Under the pieces are notes generated by a model. It had not been told where the DNA came from. It made no database searches and saw only the letters and a program-made list of their open reading frames with translations. The position numbers were made by a program, and so were the translations under genes. A stretch of 64,000 nucleotides of DNA, taken from positions 16,499,501 through 16,563,500 of the forward strand of contig OY821745.1 in assembly GCA_963682055.1 (NCBI GenBank), given 5' to 3'. Positions 1 to 12,473 of the stretch are shown here, piece after piece; the first letter of the stretch is position 1; the number at the start of each line of letters is the position of its first letter. This DNA comes from Primula veris. Lineage: Eukaryota; Streptophyta; Magnoliopsida; Ericales; Primulaceae.

Positions 1-259
1 TGGAGTTTTTAGTAACTATTTTTTTTCCATTCATTTAAGTACACTGATAATTTTCTTTTGCAATTGATCAGAAAAAAACGAGAAATTATTTCACTTATAT
101 TTTAAAACGTAAATGGTTTATTGTCTACTGTGTTAGTTAAAAAGACATATTAAGTATGACATGAGTGAATATGTTTTGTTTACTTTTACAGCGAACCAAT
201 GCGATATGCCGAAAAAGAATCATAAAAATACAATCTATATGATAATAGTTGATCTTAAC

Positions 260-3200
260 TGCGGATCTGATGTTTTCATATGTACAACTTTTACAGCACG
301 CTCAATAGCAGATGGCATTTTACGCTTTAGTAGACCTGAAAATTGTTCAATAACTTAGTCAATTATGTCAGAGTAATAAGAAGAGGCAAAATTACCTTGA
401 GAGAAAAATGATATATAGACTTAGTTGACTTGAGAAACATTACCAATGCTTTTCAGCGGCTTCTCACACCTTGGACTAGAAGGTGAGATTTTATCCTACA
501 AAAGTGAAGTATAATGACAAGGAATCAAAGAAGTTGGCATAATTCCACATTTTAATGACCTCCATTTATGCCACAAACCTTTAAGGGAGAGTCACCAACT
601 TCACCGTTACCAAGAAGACGAGAATGCCAACCCTGCATAGCACGAGATGCAGCATCTCTTCTTAGCCTGCCTGATCCTACAGCTTGTAACTGCATACATT
701 AAAAAGATACGTAAATAAAGGACTAAATGAAAACATCTAAATCACATTGTAATATATCATTGTGGTACTTGAACAACAAATGAAACAACAAAATAAAAGG
801 GAAAACAGCAAGAAAAGAGATTTGCCATTGTGACTTTCAAATACACGAAAGAGTAACTTACTGGGGTGCCGACACCTATATGTTCTGGAGTAGGCAATTC
901 AGTGTAAGGGAGCTCGCCGCAGCGTAATTTATGCTTTTCATATTCAAGTAATGCCTTCAATAATTAAAATAAGTTAATTGTAACTCATGGAGAAGTTACT
1001 GATAAGGCAGCGACAGCCCTAAAAATCGTGCACTCTATATACATGAAAAGAAATGAGAATATAGAGCGAGTAAAAATGCAACAAATATAGAATTAACATG
1101 CACTCTATATACAACAAATCTAATGAGTGAGTAAAAATGCAGCCCCTTAGTGATATATCTTCACTAATATCCCAGGAAAAGGACAAAGCAATGAACAATG
1201 TAAAAAAAACAGAAGTAAAACTTCCAAGAACAGCAACTAAAACCATGATGCCGTACCAGTGAAAACTAATCATATAAAAGAAAGTGCAAGTGAAAGTAAA
1301 TAGCCAGGAGACAGGAGCATAAACAACCTTTTCATAGAAAGACCGGAAAGTCCATGAGACAGTAGTACATGTCCTGCATATATAAAAACATGGAAAAGTC
1401 TGACATGGTCAACAAGAGGGAATAGTAGTAAAATAGACACAGCAACTTGAATCACTAAATTTACAAATAGACATTTTGTACCAAGGTAGCACCTAAAGAA
1501 GCAATGTGTACTTATTGGGCCCAGGTCGCAAGAGGAACAAACATATATCTAGTTCAATAAAACCATCAGCATGACAAGAACTTCGTGCACAGGGAGCTTG
1601 ATGCGATGGGTTTGCCCTTTATGACAAGAACTTTATATGTAATGACTATCAAAATAACTGAAAGATCCTATACTGTTCCTAAATTATTGAGTCCCTAGTC
1701 CTATCCCAATTCATGCAAAAGAAGAATTTGTCACCTTTAACATCAGAATAAGAATTACTTTCAAAAACAGAAGAATCTAATTTTTTTTAAAGAAAACGAC
1801 TTTTCCTACGCTCCAGAAACAGAGATCTATAACCTTTTGTTAAATAGCACCATAGACCATGACGAAGCAGATGAAGATTTACAGAAATGGCAATCATCAA
1901 GGACTTGGTAAAGAATAAATCTCAATTCTATCATCTTACTATGTCTTTTCAGCAATGGGACGTTGATTTTTTTTTATAAATATAATTTTGTATGCAAATG
2001 AATGCTCCACCAAGAAGGGCTTTTGGTTTGAATGACGACACACAAATTGAACAAAGTGGAGGTTTGCATCTGAGTATCAAGACCTTTGACGGTCTTTTCA
2101 TATGCTGGGGAATAAAGAAAGGTATTGACAGTGTAAACTTATAAAACACAGATTCTAAAAAGATTGTGCTTGACAAAGACAAGCATGTACTTCTTAAGGA
2201 GTTTTGTTCCCTTTGTTTCGATTGCAGGATATAAAAAGGCATCTTGTATCAAGGGTTGTTCACTATTAAATAATATGTCTGTTTTGATCTCAAATACGCT
2301 GTCCATATCGTCAAGTTCCAGAGAACCATCTCGTTCTTAACTGAGATTATACTTCATGTTAGGAAACACACATTCTCTGGTCAATCTTAACATTTCTTAT
2401 TTTAACACTTGACGTCCACATGACAAACCAGACGAGAAGTAACTAAATTTGTCAGCACTCAGCACAGACCACCTTTTGCTTTAACCATCAAGTTCTTTTT
2501 AAGTAACGGAATTAAGAAAGATCAGAATATACATAACATATATAGTTAGTGAGTCCTTACTTAGGGGGCTTGAATGACTCTCCAATTTGTCGCCACAGCT
2601 TGCATGAGGTAACCTGCAAGTAACACAAGAAATAATAGCACACAATTTAAACAAGGCATCAGCTTCTTCTCTTTTGTAAGACAAAGTCGGCTTTCGTCGC
2701 CTTCCATAGAACACCCAAAAAAAATGACATTCTGCTAGAAAAGAAATAAGAAACTGCAAATTTCCAATGAAGTATTAGAGTCGATCATATATCTTCTTCA
2801 TATGTTTCATTACTTACATTATCGTAAATATTCATCCTATAATTCTAATTTCACTTTACCATTAATTTTTTCTGCTACACTAGCACACTATTGATAGCAA
2901 ATCAGGTTGTCGCATGTGCTATATCCAAAACTGGCTTTAAGGATAGTCGAGAAGCTTACATGAGAACACAGGTCATGTTTCATATACCAAAAAAAAGACC
3001 TAGACCTAGTTTTGGCAAAATTTGTTTGAAGTTTTTATCCAAGTGAGGATTAGCAGGAATTTTTGACAGAGACAGCACTACAGAAGAATTTTTAGAATTC
3101 AACAAAATCTACAAGTAAAACGAAAAAGTACACTATGCCCACCACTGACAGGCTATCAAGTAATCTCTAATTATTCTAATTCTACATGTGAACTTTGAAC

Positions 3201-4375
3201 TTGTGTTTGACATCCCCTAAAAAACTATTAAGAGCTTATGACAGAACCTACTTATCTTCTTTTGAGTGACATTTTGATATACTCAAAGAGTTCTAAGACA
3301 GACAACGAAGAAGCATATGTTACAGAGATGAATTAAAAGTAATTATAAGCTGTAAAAGGAAATAAAACCAGGCAAACCTGTTCATATCCACCAAGCCTGA
3401 CAGTGGCTCTCCACAACCTAATGCAACAAAAACATAAAACAAAAAAAAGATGTGTTAAAAATAAAAAGTAATAGTACCCAATATTTAAGATTTGAGCCGA
3501 AAACGAACTTACTTGAGTAGATTTAATGGCTCTTGATAAAATCTAGGTGGTCTAAAATCCAAGAATCTCTCTCTATGAAAATTCTCAATCTCCTTAAGGA
3601 ACGCTATTTGCTCCTCTGGCGTCCCTGTCTCATCTTCCTCTGTAGAATCTGGACCTAAAAGGAATGAACTATTTACGCTATTAAACTCTGTTGTAACTCC
3701 ATCTTCCAGCGCATCTCTAATTAATTCTTTTTTTATTTCATTCTCATGAATCTCCTCCTTTACCATGACTGTCCCGCTCACTTCTTCCATTACACCGTTG
3801 TCATTTTCAAAATCTCTGTCATTACGTTTATCATCTTGGTGAAACTCCAATCCATTTGAACCAGAAATCATTTTTTCCTCTATTCTTTCACTTTCTAGGG
3901 TCAAGTTAACCTCACCATTTAACGTTTTGCCACTTCTTTCACTGTTTAACTCCTCTTCCATTTTTCCAACCTCTCGATTTGATTCGATTTCGTTTGATTT
4001 AGTTTTTGTTTCTCTTTCAATTTGTGTTTCTAAAAACGTCCCACTAGGTTCGACACAAGGCAACACAACTGGAAGATCCACATGTATCTCATTTACATTG
4101 CTTGTAATAACAGAAGGCTTATTAAGCGGACCTTCTTCTCGTACATTAAAGGAAGGTTTCTCAGAGTCATCTTTTCCACAAGTATCAACAGTTTCTACAT
4201 GGCTTTGCACCTCATTCTGAATTTGTTCACCATTAGAGTAAGAAATGTCGTTATTTACATTGTGAGCCTCATGCAATTCAGTTAATTCCTTGTTTCGTAC
4301 TCCCACGTCTGTCATGATGATATCTTTGCTATCACCATTCTGTGTGTCGCTAATTTTGTCCTCTTTGTCCCCCAT
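260..4375 (-). CDS. ARID domain-containing protein (ARID3/5/6-like), 3' part outside window
   Basis: Probable nuclear AT-rich DNA-binding regulator. Eight exons follow GT-AG rules with consistent phases: 4375-3513, 3417-3378, 2613-2561, 1373-1328, 954-862, 689-579, 495-444 and 335-260, giving about 444 residues before the gene leaves the window. Exon 1 encodes a long acidic, Glu/Asn-rich tail. From about residue 245 the ARID fold begins (AFLKEIENFHRERFLDF, then LWRATVRLGGYEQ, CKLWRQIGESFKPPK, CTTVSWTFRSFYEKALLEYE). These motifs match plant ARID5/ARID6-type proteins, in which an alpha-crystallin (HSP20-like) domain follows; that part would lie to the left of position 1. The start at 4375 is preferred because its context is strong (aaaATGG); an in-frame ATG at 4405 has a poor context. 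A 5' UTR exon may lie near 7248-7330. The assignment to ARID is firm; the exact paralogue is not. Confidence 0.88.
1027..1143. repeat. Short tandem duplication inside an ARID intron
   Basis: Two copies of a segment of about 70 bp (cactctatataca... followed by gagtaaaaatgca) lie side by side in the intron between the exons at 862-954 and 1328-1373. They have no coding content and probably arose by local slippage or duplication. Confidence 0.6.
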
Positions 4376-4619
4376 TTTCCAATCCTCTATGGAATGTTCA
4401 AACATATAAGAATAAACCAAAACTAATTTAGGTCCCGGTATGGTTAATTTGGTACCATTTGAAATTAGTTTCTGGTTTTGAATACAGAAAAGAAAATGCA
4501 GGAATCATAACCACTTTTGAAAATAATGAGATCAAGACCAAATAAAGAAATCGGTATGGTTTAACTTCCCTTGTTTCGGACTTCATAAGATTCGGAAAAC
4601 TGAGTTCAAACCCACACAA

Positions 4620-7245
4620 AAAAGTTGAATGGAAATAGTTTAGTTACCAATTTGGAAAATAATTTCCGAATAAGTTTCGAAAGCGGAATTATAAACACTT
4701 TGTTCCTAAATATTCCCGCATTTGTTTTCATCATAACCTTTTTGCAGTAACCTAGATGCTCTTAAAGTTTTGGTTTATAACATTCGGAAAACTGAGTTCA
4801 AACCCAACAAAAAAAATTACTTGAATGGAAATAGCTTCGTTACCAATTTGGAAACTAATTTCTGAATACGTTTCGAAAACGGTATTACACTTATTTCCTA
4901 AAAAGTCCCAGATTCACTCAGTTAATTTTTGTTTTCATCATTACCTTTTTGCAATAACCTAGGTGCTAATAAAGTTTCACTTATTTCCTTATTAAAAAGT
5001 AAAAACAAATGAAAACCAGAAAGGCGAAAACTTGAATTTCCCACAACAAAACAAACATATAAGCTAAAAACAGACAGTATAGGGCTTGTTTGACTGCAGG
5101 TTTGAGAAAATAACACGATTTCTTCGAGAATCGGGGCTTTAAAAGAAAAAAGAAGTAATCCAGCTTATAAAAATATGATCTTTTTCTCACAAAAAAAAAA
5201 TTCAAATGTCTCATTTTTCAAGGAAAAGATAAGAGCTTTAAGGGTTGCAACCAAACACACATGCCTGTAAGTATTTAAATATTTGAAAAAATGGAATTAG
5301 ATAGAAAACACTTTTCTCCTAAAAAGTCCCAAATTCACTCAGTTAAGTTTTGTTTTCATCATTACTTTTTTGCAACTACCTAGGTGCTAGTAAAGTTTTA
5401 CTTATTTCCTTATTAAAATAAATGAAAACCAGACAGGGGTAAAATAACCCAATTTCTTCGAGAATCGAGGCTTTAGAAGAAAATTGAAGTAATCCAGCTT
5501 AAAAAAAACATTATCTTTTTCTCACACAAAAAAAAAAAAAATCAAAAGTCTCATTTTGTAAGGAAAATATAAGAGCTTTAAGGGTTGCAACCAAACAAGC
5601 ATGCCTGTTAGTATTTAAATATTTGAAAAAAATGGAATAAGATAGAAAAGCAAAAAAGGAAATGTGCATGAGTGTGGATATACCTGTTCAAAACTGCATC
5701 TAGGAAAGAAGATGATGAATCCCAATGAGATGTCCAAAAAAAATTTAATGGAAATAATTTATTTACAAATTTGGAAAATTAACTCCGAATATGTTCGAAA
5801 GCGGTACTATAAACACTTATTTTTTCCTAAAAAGTCGCAGATTCACTCACTTAAATTTTTGTTTTTATCATTTCCTTTTTGAAGTTACCTAGGTGCTAGC
5901 TCGTAAGTTTCACTTATTTCCTTATTAAAACAAATGAAAACCAGAAAGGTGAAAACTTGAAATTCCCAAAACAAAACAAAAAACATATAAGCTAAAAACA
6001 GACAGTATAGAGGCTTATTTGTCTGCAGGTTTGGGAAAATAACCTGATTTCTTCGAGAATTGAGGCTTTAGAAGAAAAAATGAAGTAATTCAGCTTAAGA
6101 AAAGATTATATTTTTCTCGCAAAAAAAATCAAACGTCTCATTTTGTAAGGAAAAGATAAGAGCTTTAAGGGTTGCAACCAAACAAGCATGCCTGTTAGTA
6201 TTATAAATACTTGAAGAAATGGAATAAGACCATCATTACCTTTTTGCAATTACCTAAGGTGCTTGTAAAGTTTCACTTACTTCTTCATTAAAACAAATAA
6301 GAACAAGAAAGGCGAAAACTTGAAATTCCCAAAACAAAATAAACATATAAGCTAAAAACAGACCATAGGGCTTGTTTGGCTGCAGGTTAGAAAAAATAAC
6401 ACGATTTCTTCGATAATCGAGGCTTTAGAAGAAAAATGAAGAAAAATCGAGGCTTTAGTGGTCTTTAGGCAAATGGTTAAGGGTTCAATCTCCCTTACCA
6501 TCTAATTTCAATTCTTTTACATAAAAAATCACAATTTGGGGCAACTATTTTTTTTGAGCCTCGGACAACCTTCGATAGCGGGACGGCACTAGTTGCAACC
6601 AACCAAGCATGTCTGTTAGTATCTAAATATTTGAAAAAATGGAATTTAATAGAAAACCAGAGAGGGGTAAAACTTGAAATTCCCAAAACAAAACAAAACA
6701 AAACAAACAAAATATATAAGCTAAAGACAGATTAAAAAATGAAGTAATTCAGCTTAAAAATAAATTATTATTTTCTCGGAAGAAAAATCAAACGTCTCAG
6801 TTTTGTAAGGAAAATATAAAAGCTTTAAGGGTTGTAACCAAACAAGCATGCCTGTTAGTATTTAAATATTTGAAAAATGGAAATAAAAGAATAAAAAAAT
6901 TGAAATTCTCAAAACAAAACCAACCAAATATATAAGCTAAAAACGTATAGGGCTTGTCTGGATGCAGGTTTAAGAATAAAACCCTATGTTTCTTCGAGAA
7001 TCGAGACTTTAGAAGAAAAAAATGAAGTAATCCAGCTTAAAAAAAGATATATTTTTCTCGCAAAAAAAAATCAAACATCTTTTTTTTTTCTTTGTAAGGA
7101 AAAGATAAGAGCTTTAAGGGTATATATACCAAACAAGCATGCCTGTAAGTAATTAAATATTTGTAAAAAATGGAATAAGATAGAAAAAATTAAAACCAGA
7201 ACCCTAATATTACAAAAAAAAAAAAATGTGCACGAGTGTGTATAT
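4620..7245. repeat. Diverged tandem repeat block upstream of the ARID coding region
   Basis: About six diverged copies of a unit of several hundred bp follow one another. Landmarks recur in order: 'accaatttggaaaa..ttccgaat', 'cctaggtgcta..aaagtttcactt', 'cttcgagaatcgaggcttta', 'ataagagctttaagggttgc' and 'aagcatgcctgttagtattt'. The last two appear near 5230, 5570, 6160, 6830 and 7110. Copies differ by indels and substitutions, so the array is old. No ORF in it looks genuine. It lies between the first coding exon of the ARID gene and its likely 5' UTR exon, so it would form a large 5' UTR intron. Confidence 0.8.
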
Positions 7246-7247
7246 AC

Positions 7248-7330
7248 CTGTTCAAAACTGCATATAGGAAAGGAGATGATGAATCTTAACGAGATGTACA
7301 ATATGTTTGAACAGGAGATGACGATATAAA
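7248..7330 (-). other. Candidate 5' UTR exon of the ARID gene, with a second copy near 5684-5735
   Basis: On the minus strand a segment ends in 'gttttgaacag|gtatat', a plausible splice donor at 7248. The same segment with the same donor recurs, diverged, at 5684-5735 inside the tandem repeat block. Both contain a short 'catctc..gattcatcatct' stretch. I infer this is the non-coding first exon of the ARID gene and that the local duplication copied it. No transcript evidence is available. Confidence 0.35.
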
Positions 7331-7398
7331 TCTAAAATCAACCTTCAAATAACCGTATTACAATATCTTAATTCTTTTAAGGGTTCCACCGGAAATGA

Positions 7399-7432
<34 letters not shown>
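7399..7432. repeat. (TA)n microsatellite
   Basis: An uninterrupted AT dinucleotide run abuts the left end of MULE-C. The 9-bp target duplication of that element begins in its last repeats. Confidence 0.95.
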
Positions 7433-7435
<3 letters not shown>

Positions 7436-8594
7436 AGAGGCTCCATTTTTACACTCCAATTTATTTCCACGCTCAACCATAATTTTTTTTTACAGCAGTT
7501 TGACTTACGGTTCACGGTTTTTGACAGCGAAATTATCAAATTTAACATGCTTTTAAATCTAAAAATTTTAGAGTAGTCCCATCGATTGGAGTTAAATTTC
7601 TAAATTTTGTTTGTTTTGACTATACCGCTGAACTATAACCTATATGTTCTCTTCAAATTTACTCGTTAACTTCGTTATTTTAAACAAGTTAATATGTTTT
7701 AAAATACCTGATGATAAAATGATTAGTAACCAACCAACTTCGTTATTGAATCATCTATCATTTTAATACGTTTTGTTATAATCAAAACAACTGTGTAAAT
7801 AACCAACGAATAGTAATTTTTGTGAAAATATAAAATTCTCAGGTTAATTTTACAACGTATTAAAATATGTTATTTTCAACGCAGGTTACTTTCCAAATTT
7901 TATTCCGTTTGACTTATTTGGCGGAACTATAACTTATTCGTTCGGCCTCCAAATTTAGTTCTGTTTGAACCGTTAGCTTCGTTATTGAATCGTCTATCAT
8001 TTTAAACAAATTAACATGTTTTAAAATACTCGATAAAATGATTAGTACTCAAAACGACATTTTATCATGTTTTAGAGTTTATAGCTTTGTTATTGAATAT
8101 GTTTTATTATAATCAAAATAACTGCGCAAATAACCAACGAATAGTAGTTTTTGTGAAAATGTAAAATTTTTAAAACAATTATTTATTAACCAATAAAGAG
8201 AATTAAACACCGACAGGAGTATAAATCAAAATACAAGAAATTGGTAAGTAAATGTTGAGCGAAAAATTCGTCATAGTTTTGCTTAAAAATAATCATCGCC
8301 GCAAATAAAAAAAATGATCAACCCAATATATCAAATAAATAATACCATCAAAAAAATTAATACAACAACACCACAATAACCAATCGCACAAATGGAAACA
8401 TACGATAAAATGATAACAAAAGATACACATTAACTGTAATCGTCCAAATGCAACAAGTCCCAAATTAGCCAACACACGGCTTTTAAAAGAAAATATAAAT
8501 GTAAAAATAGTTCGAAACAAAAGAAAAATGATAAAATAATGCATTGTTCAAAAAAAATTACAAATATGAAACATCATGTAAAATATAAATGATA

Positions 8595-9904
8595 TCAGCT
8601 AATCCCCGATGCCGAAATACCGTCGTCGTCGTTGCCGCCACTGTTGTCTCGCCTATATCCCGGAAAATGCTCACAATAGGCTTTGCATTGTTCGGCGCTA
8701 ATGCGATCAATTTCATCGAAAGTTTCCTTATCTCCACTTAAGGATTTTTCGATCCTTCGATATATTTTGCGTTGAAACCGTCCATTTTCGTATCCCATAT
8801 GATACAAGTCCGTGTAAAAAATTTCGGATCAAGCACATAGAGGAATAGGAACTTGTAATTTGGATTTTACTTTTGAGAGGCAAGAAGAAGAAGGAGCTTG
8901 AAAAGTTTCGGGGTTTGGTCCATATTGGCCAGCGGATGACCCGTCGGAATCGGTATCCGTATTGGGAGCTAGAGGGGGATCCTCGGCTCCCAAAAGGGGA
9001 TCGAGAGGGATGGTTTTAGGGGCTACATAAGCCTCTAGATAAAGAGAGAGAGAGGTGAAAAAAATTCATCGGTAACTACTCGGCCATACCAAGTTAGAAT
9101 ATTATTACCGATGACCTAAATTTTCATTTGAGAGAGATTTTTTGTCTCAAGAACACTAGTAGACTCGAGTTTAACGGATTTGCAATTGATATTAAAAAAA
9201 ATTGAGATTTTTTGTATTAAGACAGCCATACGGAAGAGAGTGGTTTGTAAACTCTTTGGCTTTTCTCATTGTTTTTAGGATTAAGGTGGCGGTGTCCAAT
9301 TTGATTTTTCTTTGAACACAAGATAGAGTGAAAATGTTATCTTCCGTAACATCGATGAAATTTGAGCTATGAGGAAAAATTATTTTAGCCATAACAAAAA
9401 ATACGATTTTGTTTTTAAAGTGGAGTCCGTTAACTTTTGGTTCTCCATGATAATCGGGGTGAAAGACGAATGAATGAATTTTAAGAAGGTTTGAAACATT
9501 ATATAAATGAAAGATTTACTCAGCTCTTGAGGCGTCATTACATTCTAAATCTAAGAGATCGCGTAACTGAGATGCGGAAAAAACAAATTTCCTTTTGTGA
9601 ACCTTATAAGTAATTTGAAGATCATTATTGTCATTAGTAGAAACAATAAGATTTTCGTAAAATTGATAAGTTTCATCAATATATATATCATTAGATAAAA
9701 AAATTAGGTTTTTCCATTCTTGGAAACCGATGTTCTCTTTAAGAAGAGGAAATTTACGAAAAAATTATGCATAATCAATAGAGACGCGATTGAAAATTGT
9801 CCTATTTGAGATATCGGATTTAGTTTTAGAAGACTTACCAAAAGAGAAGCGGATGAGCCGATATCTTTAGAACTCGCCTTCGAAGAGCTTCTCTCTCGAA
9901 CCAT
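8595..9904 (-). pseudogene. Broken gene of the 'putative plant transposon protein' type carried by MULE-C
   Basis: The reading starts at 9904 (MVRERSSSKASSKDIGSS), loses frame around 9845, then meets an in-frame TAA near 9770. It goes on through a recognisable segment (EWKNLIFLSND, FYENLIVSTNDNND, FVFSASQLRDLLDLEC) to a stop near 9525. A further block spans about 9440-9190 (KVNGLHFKN, AKIIFPHSSNFIDVTEDNIF, LPYGCL), and a C-terminal acidic piece lies at 8807-8595. The pattern of a 'FYxNL' block, a short beta-rich piece and an 'LPYG' block resembles a plant domain family labelled putative plant transposon protein (PF20167, from memory). Molecular role unknown. Several breaks show it is dead here. 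A profile search would settle the family. Confidence 0.5.
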
Positions 9905-10176
9905 TTGATTGAATTTGAGAAATTAGGGTTTTGAAAAAATTAGCTTGTGAGAAATTAGGGTTTTTTTTAAAAATAAACCGATTTGATTTGGGGCAAATCA
10001 ATAGATTTGGGGTTGAATTAATGTGAAATGTATGTATTAGAGTGATGAAAATGGAGAATTTTAACAAAAAATATTGATTTTGTTGAATATTTGAGTGTTT
10101 TTGATGAAAATATGCGAATTTTAAGTAATAGAAAGAGAGAGTGACATGTATATGAGTGTATGTATGTATGTATATG

Positions 10177-10260
10177 TCTGAAAAATTTTCTAGAGAGCTT
10201 GACCGATCGATCGGCTATGAAGTCCGATCGATCGGGCAAGCTCTCTGGAAAATTTTCAGA
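10177..10260. repeat. Near-perfect hairpin with GATCGATCGG arms
   Basis: Left arm 10177-10214 and right arm 10224-10260 are inverted copies of about 37 nt, with one indel and two mismatches around a 9-nt loop. The inner arm reads ccgatcgatcgg and the outer arm agagagctt plus an A/T-rich end. It lies inside MULE-C just internal to the right TIR and upstream of the carried gene. No counterpart is visible near the left TIR. Confidence 0.9.
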
Positions 10261-10605
10261 TTACAACGCATGGGCAATTTGATAATTTTACGGTCTAAAC
10301 CGTAAATTTGACTTCCAGTTCGTAAAAAAAAAAATTACGGTTTGAACGTGGAAACAGTTGGAAAAATCCAACCTCTATATTTAATTATTTAAATATAGAG
10401 AGAGATGGTCTTCTTCAGATGACAGAACGACTTTTTTATTTATTTAATTAATAGTAATAATTACGCTGTTCCCAAATTGTCACAATCTTAAAGAAATTAC
10501 GTCAGACTATGTCTAAATTGCCAAAATAAAAATAAAATAAAAATTAATCACATGTTTTAATATATAAATTTTCAAAAATTTACATTCGGCACGACAATTT
10601 ACATA

Positions 10606-10849
10606 CTCCCTCGTTTTGTTCATCATTCATTTTTAGTAAATTACATATTGTTTATCCATTTTGTAAAATCAATTAAAAAGTTTAACAAATGTTCTCATTT
10701 TAGATTTAGTTATACTTTTAATTTAAAACTTTAATTTAATTAATGTATAAATGTATAGTACGTATTTGATATATTAGACAAATCAATAATTGCATGTCTA
10801 TAAAAATTTACTTTTTCAATGATTGACAAATATTTTGGAACGGATAGAG
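10606..10849. mobile_element. Stowaway-like MITE
   Basis: The element starts 'ctccctcgttttgttc' and ends with a diverged inverted counterpart 'ggaacggatagag', flanked by TA on both sides. About 244 bp, AT-rich, with no ORF. The TA target and the 'ctccct' end fit Stowaway (Tc1/mariner-derived) MITEs. Confidence 0.6.
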
Positions 10850-11676
10850 TATGGTTTTTTTATTAGTCAAAAGTCGAACATAGTATCGTGGTGGACAAAT
10901 TTGAAATTGATGGAATACATGAATAATACTTTTTTGAGTATAAATGGTTGAGTTGAGTTCAATTATGAAACGTTTGGTTGCATCATTAGAAAAATTTGTA
11001 ACAGGACTATAAGTTTTGTTAATCTCATATATTGGTTGCCTAATTAATTACAACCGAATAATGAATAAAGACAAGCATACAAATAATGCACTTTTAAATT
11101 AAAAAGTATTTGCAATACCATAGCGGTGTGTTATTAGATTAGTTTAATTATGTCCGGATGGTTAATTTGTCATTCAATTCAAATCTCGCTCGCAATATGA
11201 ACCTCATTAGTGTTGTGGGTTTACATGTTCAGGATTGGAACGGTTTGAACCCAATCCAACTCTAGACCATTAATGAACATATGGTACAATATTAAAACTC
11301 TAGACCATGTTCAGGATTAGTTATTATTTTATGTTGATTTCCTAGCGTTCTTTTTAAACGTTATTCTTAGAAAATTTTCAAAATTGATATAATCTTTATT
11401 GAAGTAGCGTATATTCTATTAGTTTTCGGTAGCCATTAAATACCCAATGTTATACCCAATACCATACAAAATAAACAAATCGTAGGAATATTCGATAGTT
11501 TGAGGTCAGAATATTTTTGAATGAGGCCCGGGTCGAAGATTTAGATTAGATCGGATCGGGTATCGGGAAATTCTTACAATAATAGTAGTAGATTTTTTTT
11601 TAAAAAAAAACAAATGAAACCGTCAATCACAAATTGAAATATATAATTTTAGGATTCATAAAGAATTTTGTTCTAG
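10850..11676. other. Spacer between the MITE and MULE-A
   Basis: AT-rich DNA with no convincing ORF, RNA gene or repeat that I can see. Confidence 0.5.
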
Positions 11677-11726
11677 TTCACGTTTGAGCTTGGATTTTTA
11701 TACTACATTTTTTCTAAAAAACGCAC

Positions 11727-11875
11727 AAATCGTAGAAAAAATCTACGGTTTACAGTGATTAACTGCAAACCGTAGATTAAATCTACGGTTTACAGTGGAT
11801 TGTTGTAGACTGTAGATTTAATCTACGGTTTATAGTTAATCACTGTAAACCGTAGATTAAATCTACGGTCTGCAG
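11727..11875. repeat. Left terminal palindrome array of MULE-A
   Basis: Four successive copies of a palindrome with the core CCGTAGATTTAATCTACGG (variants include gtagaaaaaatctac) are separated by short spacers such as tttacagtg. Each can fold back on itself. The same core recurs at the right end and in both ends of MULE-B. Repeated terminal motifs often serve as transposase binding sites; that role here is inference. Confidence 0.9.
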
Positions 11876-12159
11876 CAATTCTGCAGAAATTACACAGTCA
11901 GTTCCTATTTTTTAGAAATTACACAGTCAGTCTCTACGCAAAAATTACACAAACATTTCCTTGAAAACAGAATTGCACGTTTTTAAAAAAAAATAAAAAA
12001 TTATCTACACTCTCTCTATTTTTCTCAAAAAAACCCAAATTTTTCATCCAAAAAATCTCAAATCAATCAACCACAATAACTATCAACTTTCTTAACAAAA
12101 AATCCCAAATCATCAATCAAATTTATCCCTAATTCAAGATATTTCTTTTATTCTCTAAT

Positions 12160-12473
12160 TTATTATTTATTTTGTGTAATTTCAATTTGTAAAATAGGAA
12201 AAAAGATATAAAATATGCAAATTGATTATTCACTTAGATATATATAATTGTTTGTTGTTTGTTTATATTAATTATAGAAATTATAATAATTGTTGATATT
12301 TGTCCCATTTTTGTATTATTTATTTATTTTGTATAATTTCAATTTGTAAAATAGAAAAAAATATATAAAATATGAAAATTGATTATTCACTTAGATATAT
12401 ATAATTGTTTGTTGTTTGTTTATATTAATTATAGAAATTATAATAATTGTTGATATTTGTCCCATTTTATAAA
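12160..12473. repeat. Two direct copies of a ~157 bp AT-rich unit
   Basis: The block from 'gtgtaatttcaatttgtaaa' to 'ttgttgatatttgtcccatt' occurs twice in a row. MULE-B has the same duplication (35735-36035), so it predates the separation of the two copies. It lies upstream of the PMD gene, in its presumed promoter or leader. Confidence 0.85.

Larger units (their letters stand above)
7437..10375 (-). mobile_element. MULE-C: Mutator-like element with ~100 bp TIRs and 9-bp target duplication
   Basis: The left end begins GAGGCTCCATTTTT and the reverse complement of the right end begins GAGGTTGGATTTTT. Similarity continues with indels for about 100 bp through shared landmarks (TTTCCACG, CAAACCRTAATTTTTTTTT, TTACGGTT, AAATTATCAAATT). 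The 9-bp sequence tatatttaa flanks both sides (7428-7436 and 10376-10384), the target-duplication length of Mutator-superfamily elements. The TIR start resembles that of MULE-A and MULE-B in this window. The element carries one degenerate minus-strand gene and no recognisable transposase, so it is non-autonomous. Caveat: the target duplication is AT-rich, so the TIR match carries most of the weight. Confidence 0.82.

Noticed and set aside
3927..4285. Plus-strand ORFs opposite the ARID first exon
   Set aside because: Antisense of an acidic, Ser/Glu-rich coding exon; no domain of their own.
10261..10345. ACGGTTT/AACCGTAAA motifs as a fourth MULE of the A/B family
   Set aside because: They lie within the TIR of MULE-C, whose ends and target duplication already explain them.
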